DNA of 64,000 nucleotides. Origin: BOG-932 sp965276835. GTDB taxonomy: Bacteria; Pseudomonadota; Alphaproteobacteria; BOG-932; Roseiterribacteraceae. Of this stretch, positions 8,165 through 16,761 are shown in pieces. The DNA is taken from assembly GCA_965276835.1 (NCBI GenBank), contig OZ255631.1:5642001-5706000 (forward strand). Direction: 5' to 3'. The position numbers were made by a program, and so were the translations under genes. The notes beneath the pieces were generated by a model that saw only the letters and a program-made list of their open reading frames with translations, made no database searches and was not told the DNA's origin. Positions within the stretch are counted from its first letter, which is position 1. Each line of letters begins with the position of its first letter.

Positions 8165-10275
8165 GCGGCACCGCCGTTTCCGTCGGCCCGTTTCTGGGGC
8201 GCCTCGGCCTGAATTCGCTGCCGTTCTGGCAGATGCTGCAACATCCCACGGAAGGCAACATCATCAACGGCTGCATCGCCACGGGCGCGGCGTCGCTGGT
8301 GGTGATCGGCGCGATCGTCACCGTCGCGTTGCTTACCAAATACCGTCTGTGGCGCGTGCTGTGGTCGGACTGGGTGACCAGCCCCGATCACAAGAAGATC
8401 GCCATCATGTACATCGTGATCGCCTTCGTGATGCTGGCGCGGGCGTTGATCGAAGCGGCGTTGATGCGGGCGCAGCAGGCGTTCGGCCTGGGAGGCGGTT
8501 TTCTCTCGCCCGATCATTTCGGCCAGTTGTTCAGCACCCACGGCACCATCATGATTTTTTTCATGGCGATGCCCTTCCTCACCGGCGTCATTAACTATGT
8601 GATGCCGCTACAGATTGGTGCGCGGGACGTTTCCTTCCCCGTGCTCAATTCCATCAGTCTGGGCCTGACCGCAGCGGGCGCCGCGCTGGTGATGATTTCG
8701 CTGGTTATCGGCAAGTTCTCCACTGGCGGCTGGTTTGGCTATCCGCCTTATACGGAAGCGACGTTCAGTCCCGGGGTCGGACCGGATTACTGGATCTGGG
8801 CACTCTCGCTGGCCTCGCTGGGATCAACCTTCACAGGTATCAACTTCGCCGTCACCATCTACAAGGAGCGAGCGCCCGGCATGAAGTTGATGCGCATGCC
8901 GCTGTTCACGTGGACCGCGCTGTGCACGAGCATCCTCATGATTTTTGCGATGCCGCCGCTGACCGTGGCCACCGCGCAACTGGCGCTCGATCGCTACCTC
9001 GGGTTCCACTATTTCACCAACGGGCTTGGCGGCAACATGATGCACTTCGCCAACATGTTTTGGCTGTTTGGACATCCTGAGGTCTACATCCTGATCCTGC
9101 CGGCGTTCGGCGTGTATTCGGAGGTCATTTCGACGTTCTCCAGCAAGGTGCTGTACGGCTATCGGTCGCTGGTGATGGCCACCATGACCATCGCCGTGCT
9201 GTCTTTTACCGTCTGGCTGCATCACTTCTTCACCATGGGTCAGAGCGCCAACATCAATGCGGTATTCGGTATCGCGTCGATGCTGATCGGCATTCCCACC
9301 GGAGTGAAGATCTATGACTGGATGTTGACGATGTGTCGTGGCCGCGTCCGTTTCACCGTGCCGATGGTCTATTCGATCGGCTTCATCCTGCTGTTCGTTC
9401 TCGGGGGCATGAGCGGCATCCTGCTCGCCGATCCCACCGTCGACTTCCAAGTGCACAACACGGTGTTCCTGGTCGCCCATTTTCATAATGTAGCGGTGCC
9501 CGGCGTGCTGTTCGGCATGATTGCCGCGTACCATTTCTGGTTTCCCAAGGCATTCGGATTCCGCCTCAACGAACGCTGGGGCATGGTTTCGGCGCTGTGC
9601 TGGATCTTCGGATTCATGCTGGCATTTTTTCCGTTGTACGCGCTGGGCATCATGGGTCTGCCGCGGCGCACCGTGGCCTACACCGAGCCATCCTACGTGC
9701 CGCTGGAATGGGTGGCTTTTCTGGGCGCTCTGCTAATACTTGCCGCATTGGCGGCACTGCTGATGCAGCTGTGGGTGTCAGTCAAGCACCGCGACGAGAA
9801 TAGGGTTTTTGTCGGCGACCCCTGGGACGGCCGCAGCCTCGAGTGGGCGATCTCCGCTCCACCGCCGGAATATAACTTTGCGATGATTCCCGTGGTCAAG
9901 GACCGCGATACATTCACCCTTTCCAAGGAGGATGGCAGCGCCTATCAGCGGCCCGATACCTATCTGGACATCGAGCTCCCGAAGAATAGCGCCATGGGCC
10001 CGGTGATCGCAGCGATGGGCTTCGCGCTCGCCTTCGGCCTCGTCTGGCACATCTGGTGGATGGTAATCCTCTCGTTTCTGGTCGCGGTCGCGACCATGAT
10101 CATCCGTGGCTTCGCCCGTGACACCACCCGCATCGTCACCGCGCAGAAAGTGCGCGAGGAACACCATCGCTGGCTCGACGCGGCAGCAGCGACCCATGCC
10201 ATATCCCGTGCGGACGAACGCTACCCGGCCAACGATGGACTGGCCCAGCACGAAGCCAGTGGGGTGGTGCCATGA
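8161..10275 (+). CDS. cyoB: Cytochrome bo-type ubiquinol oxidase subunit I
   Basis: 704 aa from GTG at 8161. All haem-copper oxidase signatures are visible: the low-spin haem His in FSTHGTIMIFFMAMPF; WLFGHPEVYILILP with the Cu-B His, the Glu and the cross-linking Tyr; HHFFTMG with two Cu-B His; IPTGVKIYDW with the K-channel Lys; and LVAHFHNV with two haem His. GARDV carries the D-channel Asp. It oxidises ubiquinol and reduces oxygen to water while pumping protons across the inner membrane. It overlaps cyoA and cyoC by 4 bases each. Confidence 0.97.
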   Translation: MSGTAVSVGPFLGRLGLNSLPFWQMLQHPTEGNIINGCIATGAASLVVIGAIVTVALLTKYRLWRVLWSDWVTSPDHKKIAIMYIVIAFVMLARALIEAALMRAQQAFGLGGGFLSPDHFGQLFSTHGTIMIFFMAMPFLTGVINYVMPLQIGARDVSFPVLNSISLGLTAAGAALVMISLVIGKFSTGGWFGYPPYTEATFSPGVGPDYWIWALSLASLGSTFTGINFAVTIYKERAPGMKLMRMPLFTWTALCTSILMIFAMPPLTVATAQLALDRYLGFHYFTNGLGGNMMHFANMFWLFGHPEVYILILPAFGVYSEVISTFSSKVLYGYRSLVMATMTIAVLSFTVWLHHFFTMGQSANINAVFGIASMLIGIPTGVKIYDWMLTMCRGRVRFTVPMVYSIGFILLFVLGGMSGILLADPTVDFQVHNTVFLVAHFHNVAVPGVLFGMIAAYHFWFPKAFGFRLNERWGMVSALCWIFGFMLAFFPLYALGIMGLPRRTVAYTEPSYVPLEWVAFLGALLILAALAALLMQLWVSVKHRDENRVFVGDPWDGRSLEWAISAPPPEYNFAMIPVVKDRDTFTLSKEDGSAYQRPDTYLDIELPKNSAMGPVIAAMGFALAFGLVWHIWWMVILSFLVAVATMIIRGFARDTTRIVTAQKVREEHHRWLDAAAATHAISRADERYPANDGLAQHEASGVVP

Positions 10276-10895
10276 GCGAGAGAGTCCTCAAGTATCCGGG
10301 ACTGAACCTCGGACCCGCGCACGGTAAGGATGACGATGCCGCCCAACCCGTGATGTTCGGGTTCTGGGTGTTCCTGATGAGCGACGCCATCCTCTTTGGC
10401 ATGGTGTTCGCCACTTATGTGACGTCGTTGAATGGCACCGCGGGGGGGCCGGGGCCGCACCAGCTATACGACATCAAGAGCATCTTCATCGAGACGCTGC
10501 TGTTGCTGGCCAGCAGCTTCACTTTCGGCATGGCATCGCTGGCATTGAAGTACAAGCACAGCAAAACGCGGCTGATCGGTTGGCTGGCTGTAACGCTGGT
10601 GCTGGGTGTTGCCTTCCTGGGCTTCGAATTGCACGACTTCAGCAGCATGTTTGCCAAAGGCGGTATACCCAGCCGCAGCGGGTTCTTGTCTGCGTTCTTC
10701 GACCTGGTGCCGCTACACGGGCTGCACGTCACCGCCGCGTGCATCTGGCTGATCTGCCTGGTGGGCCAGATCGCGCGCTATGGGCTCGACACAATGACCA
10801 AGCTGGGCATCATGCGCCTGGCCCTTTTCTGGCATTTCCTGGACATCGTCTGGATCGCGATCTTTTCGGTGGTCTATCTGGCGGGGCTGACATGA
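10272..10895 (+). CDS. cyoC: Cytochrome bo-type ubiquinol oxidase subunit III
   Basis: 207 aa with five predicted transmembrane helices, starting MFGFWVFLMSDAILFGMVFATY as in CyoC proteins and ending with LFWHFLDIVWIAIFSVVYL, the conserved C-terminal helix of haem-copper subunit III. The start ATG overlaps the cyoB stop and its own stop overlaps the cyoD start. It is an accessory membrane subunit of the oxidase; no cofactor ligands are expected. Confidence 0.96.
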   Translation: MSERVLKYPGLNLGPAHGKDDDAAQPVMFGFWVFLMSDAILFGMVFATYVTSLNGTAGGPGPHQLYDIKSIFIETLLLLASSFTFGMASLALKYKHSKTRLIGWLAVTLVLGVAFLGFELHDFSSMFAKGGIPSRSGFLSAFFDLVPLHGLHVTAACIWLICLVGQIARYGLDTMTKLGIMRLALFWHFLDIVWIAIFSVVYLAGLT

Positions 10896-11248
10896 GCGAG
10901 CCAGCAGACAACCGCAGCGACCAGCAGGAGGTCAAGCAACTGGAGCGCCGCGAATTCCGCTCCTACTTCTGGGGCATTGGCCTAGCGTTGTTGCTGACCG
11001 TGGTCCCGTTTGCACTGGTCCACTGGGTCGGCCTGCCTCGCGTTCCGCTGCTCATCGTCATCGGCGCCTTTGCGCTGACGCAGATGCTCGTGCACTTTCG
11101 CTGCTTCCTGCATATCGGCTTCGGGCAGACGCGTGAAGACCTGCAGCTGATCCTGTTCGCGGCCTTGCTGCTGACCATCATGGTCGCGGGCACCATCTGG
11201 CTCATGGCCAGCCTGGCGCTACGCATGACCATCCCGATGTCGCCTTGA
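10892..11248 (+). CDS. cyoD: Cytochrome bo-type ubiquinol oxidase subunit IV
   Basis: 118 aa from the ATG that overlaps the cyoC stop. Three hydrophobic helices and the central segment LTQMLVHFRCFLHIGF (QxxVHxxxFLH pattern) match CyoD. It assists assembly and copper-site formation of the oxidase. It is the last gene of the operon: no cyoE haem O synthase follows before the next, unrelated gene. Confidence 0.94.
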   Translation: MSEPADNRSDQQEVKQLERREFRSYFWGIGLALLLTVVPFALVHWVGLPRVPLLIVIGAFALTQMLVHFRCFLHIGFGQTREDLQLILFAALLLTIMVAGTIWLMASLALRMTIPMSP

Positions 11249-11342
11249 GCGCGAGCGAGGCGACTCAATCTGTCGGCAACCCGATCGCCAAGTAATGGCC
11301 GTCTGAATCTTGCATGTCGGACGCTAACACCGAAGAACCAAA

Positions 11343-12500
11343 ATGAGACAGAATTGGTCTATTGAGAAGGGAGGCTTTTTGGTTCTTCGTAGCCTCACAA
11401 GGATCACACGCGAAGGCGTTTTGGCGTCGCTGCGTTTTCTGATGCTCGCGTTCCTTCCGATCGCGGCCTTCCTTTTGTATTTCGTCCATAGCGATCCGGT
11501 CTGGATCTTCGTCACTGGCGCGATCGCGGTCGCAGCCCTCGCGGACTGGGTGCGCCGGGCGACGGAGCAGGTCGCGGCCCATGCCGGACCGGCCATCGGC
11601 GGTTTGGTGACAGTCAGCTTTGGCAGTATCGCCGAACTCCTCCTGGCCTTTTTCGTGCTGACCTCGAGCGACGCCGCAGTTGTCAGGGCTCAGATCGTCG
11701 GGTCTATCATCGGCACCAGTTTGCTCGGGCTAGGTCTCGCGATGTTCGCCGGCGGCGTGAAATTCGAGCGCCAGAAATTCGATCGCGTGGGGGCCGGGCG
11801 ACGGTCCAGCATGTTGATTCTGATCATGGTCGCCCTGCTGCTACCCGCGATTTTCGATCTGGCCGCAGCGAGGCCGGGTCAGCATCACGCCTCGCCGATC
11901 GGCAACGAGGGGTTGAGTCTCGCTATTTCGGTGGTCCTTCTGCTGCTCTACGCTGGTGGCCTGGTCTATACGCTCGTCACGCGCCGGGATGTCTTCTCTT
12001 CAGAGAAGGAGGAGGTTGCGGGCGGGACGAACTGGAGCCTTACCGTGGCGCTCGTTGTGCTGGTTGGGGCAACGGCCGCCATTGCGTTCGGCGCCGAGAT
12101 GGTCGCGGGCGCGCTACAGGCAACCGCGCAGAGTCTCGGGCTGCCGCTTCTCTTCCTGGGTGTCGTTCCGCTGGCGTTGATTGGCACATCCTCAGACCTG
12201 CTGGCCGCGGTGACTTTCGGGCGGCAGAACCGAATGAGCCTGGTCATGAGCATCTGCGTCGGATCCGCGATTCAGGTTGCTTTGGTGATCGCGCCGTTGC
12301 TCGTGCTCGCGTCCTGGGCAATCGGTCGCCCGATGACACTTGTATTTTCCAATCCTTTGGACTTGTTCGCAATTGCCGGTACCGTCTTCGTTGTAAACGC
12401 AATCTCTAGTGATGGGGAGACGAACTGGTTCGAAGGGCTGCTGCTGATTGGCGTTTATGTCCTGCTCGCAATGGCGTTTTTCTTTATGGGATCGATTTGA
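11343..12500 (+). CDS. CAX-like cation/proton antiporter
   Basis: 385 aa, about ten transmembrane helices in two inverted halves. The two alpha-repeat motifs of calcium/cation exchangers are recognisable but altered: FGSIAELLLAFFVL in the first half where CAX proteins have GNATE, and IGTSSDLLAAVTFGRQNRMS in the second where GNAAEH is usual. The second retains the QNRMSLVMSICVGSAIQVAL continuation of the family. The likely role is export of Ca2+ or another cation in exchange for protons at the inner membrane. It overlaps the DUF2254 gene by 4 bases, suggesting co-translation. An alternative start is possible a few codons inside. Confidence 0.83.
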   Translation: MRQNWSIEKGGFLVLRSLTRITREGVLASLRFLMLAFLPIAAFLLYFVHSDPVWIFVTGAIAVAALADWVRRATEQVAAHAGPAIGGLVTVSFGSIAELLLAFFVLTSSDAAVVRAQIVGSIIGTSLLGLGLAMFAGGVKFERQKFDRVGAGRRSSMLILIMVALLLPAIFDLAAARPGQHHASPIGNEGLSLAISVVLLLLYAGGLVYTLVTRRDVFSSEKEEVAGGTNWSLTVALVVLVGATAAIAFGAEMVAGALQATAQSLGLPLLFLGVVPLALIGTSSDLLAAVTFGRQNRMSLVMSICVGSAIQVALVIAPLLVLASWAIGRPMTLVFSNPLDLFAIAGTVFVVNAISSDGETNWFEGLLLIGVYVLLAMAFFFMGSI

Positions 12501-13951
12501 ACATGACCGAGGACGGCTCTTGGTGGGAGCGCGCGGCGAAAGCGGTGCGTCATGCGCTCGCCGAGTTCTTGGCCGTGCCGATCGCCGTTGTGGCCGTCTT
12601 TCTGCTGCTAGCCGCGGGCGTATATTTCATCGACGCGGCGTTCTGGTCGTCAAAGCAGACGCCACCGAACTGGCTGCACTGGCTGAGCGATGTGTTCGGC
12701 GACAGTACCGCGCTCAGCAGCCTGTTGAGTACCATCGCCACGAGCCTCATCACCATGACGTCCATCACCTTTTCGCTGCTATTGGTGGCCGTGCAGCAAG
12801 CGGCGTCATCCCTCACCAACCAGGTGTTTGATCAGTTTTTGCGCCGGCGTGGCAACCAGATTTATTTCGGCTTCTTCGTCGGGTTGAGCGTATTCGCCTT
12901 GGTCAACCTTATCGTCGCCAGCCAGTCCCACCGGCCCATATTCGGCGCGCTCATTGCGGTGCTGCTGACGGGCGTCGCTCTGTGTCTGATCGTCGTGCTT
13001 ATTTATACAACGATCGATCAGATGCGGCCGGATACGATTATCGAGGCGATTCGTGGTCATGTGCTCAGCGCACGCGAGAACCAGCGCTTTCTTCTGCAGG
13101 CGACGCGGCGGCGGACCGCTTCGCAGACACCGCACGTTGCTGGGCAGGTGCTTTCGGAACGCCAGGGATATGTGACTGCGGTCGGTGTGGACCAGATCGC
13201 CCGTGCTGTCGCGGACATCGAGAGAAACCGGAAGAGCGCCGGCGGGTGCGGGTCAGCCATCGAGGTCGAGCTACGCATCGCGATCGGAAGTCACGTGGCA
13301 TTCGGCGATCTCTTGGCCGACCTGAGATGCGATAGCGATCTGACTGACGCCGGCGCCCTTTCGAGAGCAATTGTCGCGGCGATCACGTTGGACAATGCCC
13401 GCGACTTCGAACGCGACCCCGCCTTCGGGATCGCGCAACTCGCAATTATCGGCTGGACATCTGTTTCCACGGCGCGGTCCAATCCCAATCCGGGTATTCT
13501 GGTCTGCCACGCGCTGCGCGACATCCTTGCCCGATGGCTGGAACATGGTGAAGCGCCCGAAGACCGCTCCTCGCGGATCGTCTATGCGGATCGTGTCACC
13601 GATGCCGTGATCTCCACCTTCGAATCGCTGGCAGTGGTTGCGTCCGAGTCGATGCAACACCAGACGCTTGCCGAGATCATGCGAACCCTTGCGATGCTGC
13701 TCCCGAAGCTGCCACCGGAGGGCGTGGACCAAGTCGCCGACGTTGTCCTGCGCTCGTTGTCGGCGCTTGGCGAACATGTGTTATCCCGCGATCTGGAGCG
13801 CTCGCTCCAGATCGCTTCGCAAGCCATGGCCGCAGCCGGCCGCGATCCGGTGGCCGAGGCGGTGACGCGCGCTACCGATACCCTTCGCGGGAGCATCGGC
13901 GTTCTCAACTCGCGCTCGACGCGCGTGCCGGCCGTTGCTCAGAGTCGGTAA
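12497..13951 (+). CDS. DUF2254 family membrane protein
   Basis: 484 aa from TTG at 12497 (ATG at 12503 is an alternative). Four hydrophobic helices lie in the first 180 residues. STIATSLITMTSITFSLLLVAVQ followed by LTNQVFDQFLRRRGNQ is the DUF2254 signature. The remaining 300 residues form a soluble helical domain. The function of the family is not established. Coupling to the CAX-like antiporter is the main clue and suggests an ion- or membrane-related role. Confidence 0.87.
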   Translation: MNMTEDGSWWERAAKAVRHALAEFLAVPIAVVAVFLLLAAGVYFIDAAFWSSKQTPPNWLHWLSDVFGDSTALSSLLSTIATSLITMTSITFSLLLVAVQQAASSLTNQVFDQFLRRRGNQIYFGFFVGLSVFALVNLIVASQSHRPIFGALIAVLLTGVALCLIVVLIYTTIDQMRPDTIIEAIRGHVLSARENQRFLLQATRRRTASQTPHVAGQVLSERQGYVTAVGVDQIARAVADIERNRKSAGGCGSAIEVELRIAIGSHVAFGDLLADLRCDSDLTDAGALSRAIVAAITLDNARDFERDPAFGIAQLAIIGWTSVSTARSNPNPGILVCHALRDILARWLEHGEAPEDRSSRIVYADRVTDAVISTFESLAVVASESMQHQTLAEIMRTLAMLLPKLPPEGVDQVADVVLRSLSALGEHVLSRDLERSLQIASQAMAAAGRDPVAEAVTRATDTLRGSIGVLNSRSTRVPAVAQSR

Positions 13952-14017
13952 CATGCGCATAGAGAGGATATTATTTTCTAGCTCGGCTCAGTTCGATTTG
14001 ACCGAATTTGAATGGTT

Positions 14018-14050
14018 GGGTCAGGGGTTTGACTCCCTTCCGGGACGCCA
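14018..14050 (+). other. tRNA 3'-end remnant (possible attachment site)
   Basis: A T-arm-like hairpin (stem 14023-14027 with 14035-14039, 7-base loop TTTGACT) is followed by a seven-base acceptor-like strand, a discriminator base and CCA at 14048-14050. No matching 5' acceptor strand GTCCCGG lies upstream, so a whole tRNA is absent. Read on the other strand it encodes the WRPGRESNP string that commonly results from mistranslating tRNA 3' ends. It sits beside transposase and acyltransferase remnants. It could be the attachment-site half left by an integrated element. Confidence 0.4.
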
Positions 14051-14093
14051 TTCTCTCACATGTCCGACCCGGACAGATAGGTAACATCTCGTA

Positions 14094-14385
14094 CTAAGAC
14101 ATAGGTAACAACCTGGTGCCGAACGGGTTGTCGAGAGGTTGCAGGGTTTTTTGCTCCAAGTCGATAAATCCGAGATCGTATTGCATGAAGGTGACGATCC
14201 AGATTCCGTCGTCGACCTCTTTGATGCCGAGGCGCTGACCGGCCAGGACTGTTGAGACATTGACGCGTTTTCGATGCATGCAGATACGTCCGCAGGCGGT
14301 GACCAGGACTTCACGGTCGTGCAGCGGATAGGTGAGTTCGGGCAGTCCGTCATAGGGCTTCGGTGAGTTGCGGTCTGCTCTAGAG
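14094..14385 (-). pseudogene. IS481-type transposase, C-terminal remnant
   Basis: Read on the minus strand, the sequence contains KPYDGLPELTYPLHDREVLV, then TACGRICMHRKRVNVSTVLA, then a tail ending DNPFGTRLLPMS. This matches the C-terminus of IS481-type DDE transposases. The catalytic integrase core and N-terminal HTH are missing, and similarity fades near 14385. Downstream (14058-14093), a short perfect inverted repeat TGTCCG-ACC-CGGACA and two GATAGGTAACA-like repeats look like the end of the element. It is a dead fragment marking past transposition at the border between the left genes and the catabolic cluster. Confidence 0.7.
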
Positions 14386-14516
14386 ACGGCCAGGGTTGGT
14401 GAGGGATTGATCGGGTAGGGAGCGGCGTTCTCTTGACCGCCGGAGCACTGTTGGTTTGGTTTAGCCAGGGGGAAACATTCAGCGCGTTGCGCTAGTTATT
14501 GAGATAATAAAAGAAC

Positions 14517-14810
14517 ATGATAATTGAACACGAACAGGAGCAGCGCCGCGAACTCAAATCTCTTACGTCTTTGCGGGGAATCGCGGCCTTTGCTGTGGAC
14601 CCTCAGCATTTCTCAACGACGCACAAGATCACTGCAGGGCTTCGTCCCATCGCTTGCTCCGCACGGATATTTGCCCATCGATTTCTTCTTTGTGCTGAGC
14701 GCCTTCGTTATATCGTATAATTATTTGGGCACATTCGAGAAGCAGGGCACACGGGCGCTGGGGCCTTTCCTTATGAAACGCGTCGCCAGGGTCGTGCCGC
14801 CAGGCTTCGT
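14517..14810 (+). pseudogene. Acyltransferase-3 family, frameshifted N-terminal fragment
   Basis: The start ATG and LKSLTSLRGIAAFAV are the first motif of membrane acyltransferase-3 proteins (the family has SLRGIAA followed by a catalytic His in HF). Around 14635 the reading frame shifts, and the protein continues in the next frame as HGYLPIDFFFVLSAFVISYN and GPFLMKRVARVVP, both typical of the same family. The rest, about 250 residues, is absent. It is a broken gene and adds to the evidence of rearrangement here. Confidence 0.65.
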
Positions 14811-14834
14811 GCACAGTGCTGACCGATTAACTGA

Positions 14835-15497
14835 TCACAATGATTTCAGTATGCTTACGCCAATGATGGCCGCAATGAAAACCCACAGAAGCACTAGCAC
14901 CGATGTGGCCCGAACATATGTACGACGGATGATTGCATTGGTCTCGCGGGTCGGTCCCTGCCGTGACATGACCGCCCAGGTCCGAAAATGGGCGATCAAT
15001 GCAATACGAATTCCCACCCCGCACGCCATCACGCCGGCGAACAGCGCGAGTTTTAAGCGCAGCCAGGGCGGCATATTCCAATCGTTGCCGATTATGCCGA
15101 AAGCAATGGCCACGAGCAGCGCCATGAAGAAATAGCGCGATCCGCGGTCGATCGCAGCAAGTCTGCCGCCGACTGGAGCATGACGAAAACGGTGGAGCGT
15201 CTCAACAAAAACAAGCCAGAGCGCGGCCGCGATACCTGACGCCAATGCTGTCGTGTTGCCTCCCGGCACGTATCCGTAGTAGGCGGCGAGGGAAAAGCCT
15301 AGTCCAGCCTGCAGTACCAACGCATAGCGGACATGCTGGTCAACATGCATGACATGGTCCATTAGTCGGTTGCGCTCTGAGAACGGCATTTCATCGCTGT
15401 AGCAGACATAACGATAGGTGCTGTTGATCACGAGTTCCGATCCCAACCAATAGCCCAATACAGCGATATGGGCGATGAGAATGACCTGCTGCAGCAC
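14835..15497 (-). CDS. Integral membrane protein of unknown function (paralogue of 16762-17445)
   Basis: About 220 aa from GTG at 15497, chosen because AGGA lies eight bases upstream and the longer frame to 15677 would overlap the preceding gene with low-complexity Arg-rich sequence. Five or six hydrophobic helices. The first helix HIAVLGYWLGSELVI resembles HVLLFVMWLGADAGV of the protein encoded at 16762-17445; both have a long second region rich in R and V and a C-terminal hydrophobic helix. A His and an acidic residue in the first helix could bind a metal or haem, as in CopD/DUF2269-like proteins, but this is speculative. Last gene of a four-gene minus-strand group. Confidence 0.68.
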   Translation of the reverse strand: MLQQVILIAHIAVLGYWLGSELVINSTYRYVCYSDEMPFSERNRLMDHVMHVDQHVRYALVLQAGLGFSLAAYYGYVPGGNTTALASGIAAALWLVFVETLHRFRHAPVGGRLAAIDRGSRYFFMALLVAIAFGIIGNDWNMPPWLRLKLALFAGVMACGVGIRIALIAHFRTWAVMSRQGPTRETNAIIRRTYVRATSVLVLLWVFIAAIIGVSILKSL

Positions 15498-15571
15498 GAT
15501 CAACGATCCTGTCGTTCGTATCGGGTGAGTTCGTAGGCGATCCGCATGTATCCGCCCACCCTCGCCTTGCG

Positions 15572-16219
15572 TTAGACGTAATCTTCGGCGGCGGCTACCC
15601 AAAGATCGTAGGGTGAGTGTTCGACCGGCAGACCGGGCACGTCCACCATGCGAAAATGGGGTGCTCCGAATTGACACGCCGCAACCGTGATTTCCTCTTC
15701 GCCTAAATATTCGATCGCTAGATCCACCGGGAACAACATCGGGCCCGCTGCGCCGCGGTGATCGGGTGAGGATAGGAGCAGTTGCTCCACGACCTGCACG
15801 CCCGGGCCCTTGGATCGATCAATGAGCGACATGAGAAAGCCATCGTTGATCATAGCGTGGTTACCAAATGCAGAGGCGGATCGCGTCTGCGTAATCGACT
15901 GGCTAAAACGGCCCTCGATCACGGTGAATGCTTCGCACTGAGCGACGCCGGCGCCAAAGCGGAACCAACTGGAACCGCGGAAGTGGCCGTCCACGGCAAT
16001 CCGGACGAGGCATTGCAGCGATATCCGGTCCTGTCCTACATGCAGATTCACGTCGCGCACAACGGAAGGCGCGTTATCGATTTCACTATGCGCGGCGATA
16101 GTCCGCGAACCGTCGCGATAAATATCGATCCGGAAATCCTCACGACCACGGAATGGTGCCCAGGCGATGCTCCTGATTGCTCGTATAGCGAAGTGTGCCG
16201 AGCATGGAGCGGACGACAC
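15572..16219 (-). CDS. Hypothetical protein
   Basis: 215 aa from a GTG at 16219, about seven bases after the stop of the VOC gene. No recognised domain. The composition is beta-rich, with a regular strand pattern (RIDIYRDGSRTIAAHSEID, then RISLQCLVRIAVDGHF) and a conserved-looking end PYDLWVAAAEDYV. No signal peptide or membrane helix. Its place between a VOC protein and a membrane protein, in a group preceded by the GTCCG operator, suggests a part in the same catabolic programme, perhaps as a lipocalin-like or DUF-type enzyme. No function is assigned. Confidence 0.62.
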   Translation of the reverse strand: MSSAPCSAHFAIRAIRSIAWAPFRGREDFRIDIYRDGSRTIAAHSEIDNAPSVVRDVNLHVGQDRISLQCLVRIAVDGHFRGSSWFRFGAGVAQCEAFTVIEGRFSQSITQTRSASAFGNHAMINDGFLMSLIDRSKGPGVQVVEQLLLSSPDHRGAAGPMLFPVDLAIEYLGEEEITVAACQFGAPHFRMVDVPGLPVEHSPYDLWVAAAEDYV

Positions 16220-16225
16220 CGACGC

Positions 16226-16714
16226 TCATATCCGCGGCTCCTCGCTCAGCGGATCGATCTGCATTACGCTAACAAGCACACCGTCAGCATCATAACAAAT
16301 CATTTCATTGTATATTCCGGCGGGCGAGCGTGCGCTTGCCTGGCGCTTGGGATAACGAACGGGTGGGGTCAGGAAGGGTGTATCGGCTGCTTTCAACCGT
16401 GCATATACGGCCTGGAACGCGAGGGTCGACAACACCAGCGCTGTCTGACCATATAGGGGGCGTGGCGATCGCGGTGTACTCTCTAACGGCGCGTTAGAAA
16501 CCTCGAAAAGGCCGACTACAGCATGTTCGGCGGCCGTTTCGGCGAGCAGCGCGATCCTGAGCCGGCAGGGCGGCAGCCTAAGCAGGCTGCCCGCCGCTAC
16601 TCCTTCGATCTGCTTCTCCTCTATCACGACCAATCCCAAGGTATCGCGATAGAATGCCAAGGATTTATCTAGCTCCCGGCAAAAAATGGTCATCCGTTCG
16701 AAAAGTATTCCCAT
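16226..16714 (-). CDS. Single-domain VOC (glyoxalase/dioxygenase fold) protein
   Basis: 162 aa from the ATG at 16714, which has AAGGA upstream at good distance; the frame extends to 17074 but without similarity. The two beta-alpha-beta-beta-beta units of the VOC fold are clear: RMTIFCRELDKSLAFYRDTLGLVVIEEK in the first half (given by its ends RMTIFCRELD and FYRDTLGL), and LVLSTLAFQAVYARLKAADT with YDADGVLVSVMQ in the second. The usual first metal ligand His in the first strand is replaced (Thr/Phe), so the metal site is uncertain. It lies between two genes of the same minus-strand group. Confidence 0.78.
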   Translation of the reverse strand: MGILFERMTIFCRELDKSLAFYRDTLGLVVIEEKQIEGVAAGSLLRLPPCRLRIALLAETAAEHAVVGLFEVSNAPLESTPRSPRPLYGQTALVLSTLAFQAVYARLKAADTPFLTPPVRYPKRQASARSPAGIYNEMICYDADGVLVSVMQIDPLSEEPRI

Positions 16715-16761
16715 GGCCAGAGTCCTTGTTCGGTCGATGAGCAGCGTGTGGTGTTTCTGCG

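Noticed and set aside
14058..14072. TGTCCG-ACC-CGGACA inverted repeat as a further GTCCG operator
   Set aside because: The half-sites are separated by three bases, unlike the other sites, and it lies at the end of the IS remnant; it is more likely part of the element's terminus.
14021..14353. Minus-strand frame of 110 codons ending WRPGRESNP
   Set aside because: The ending is the known artefact of translating a tRNA 3' end, and the rest is an out-of-frame reading of the IS481 remnant.
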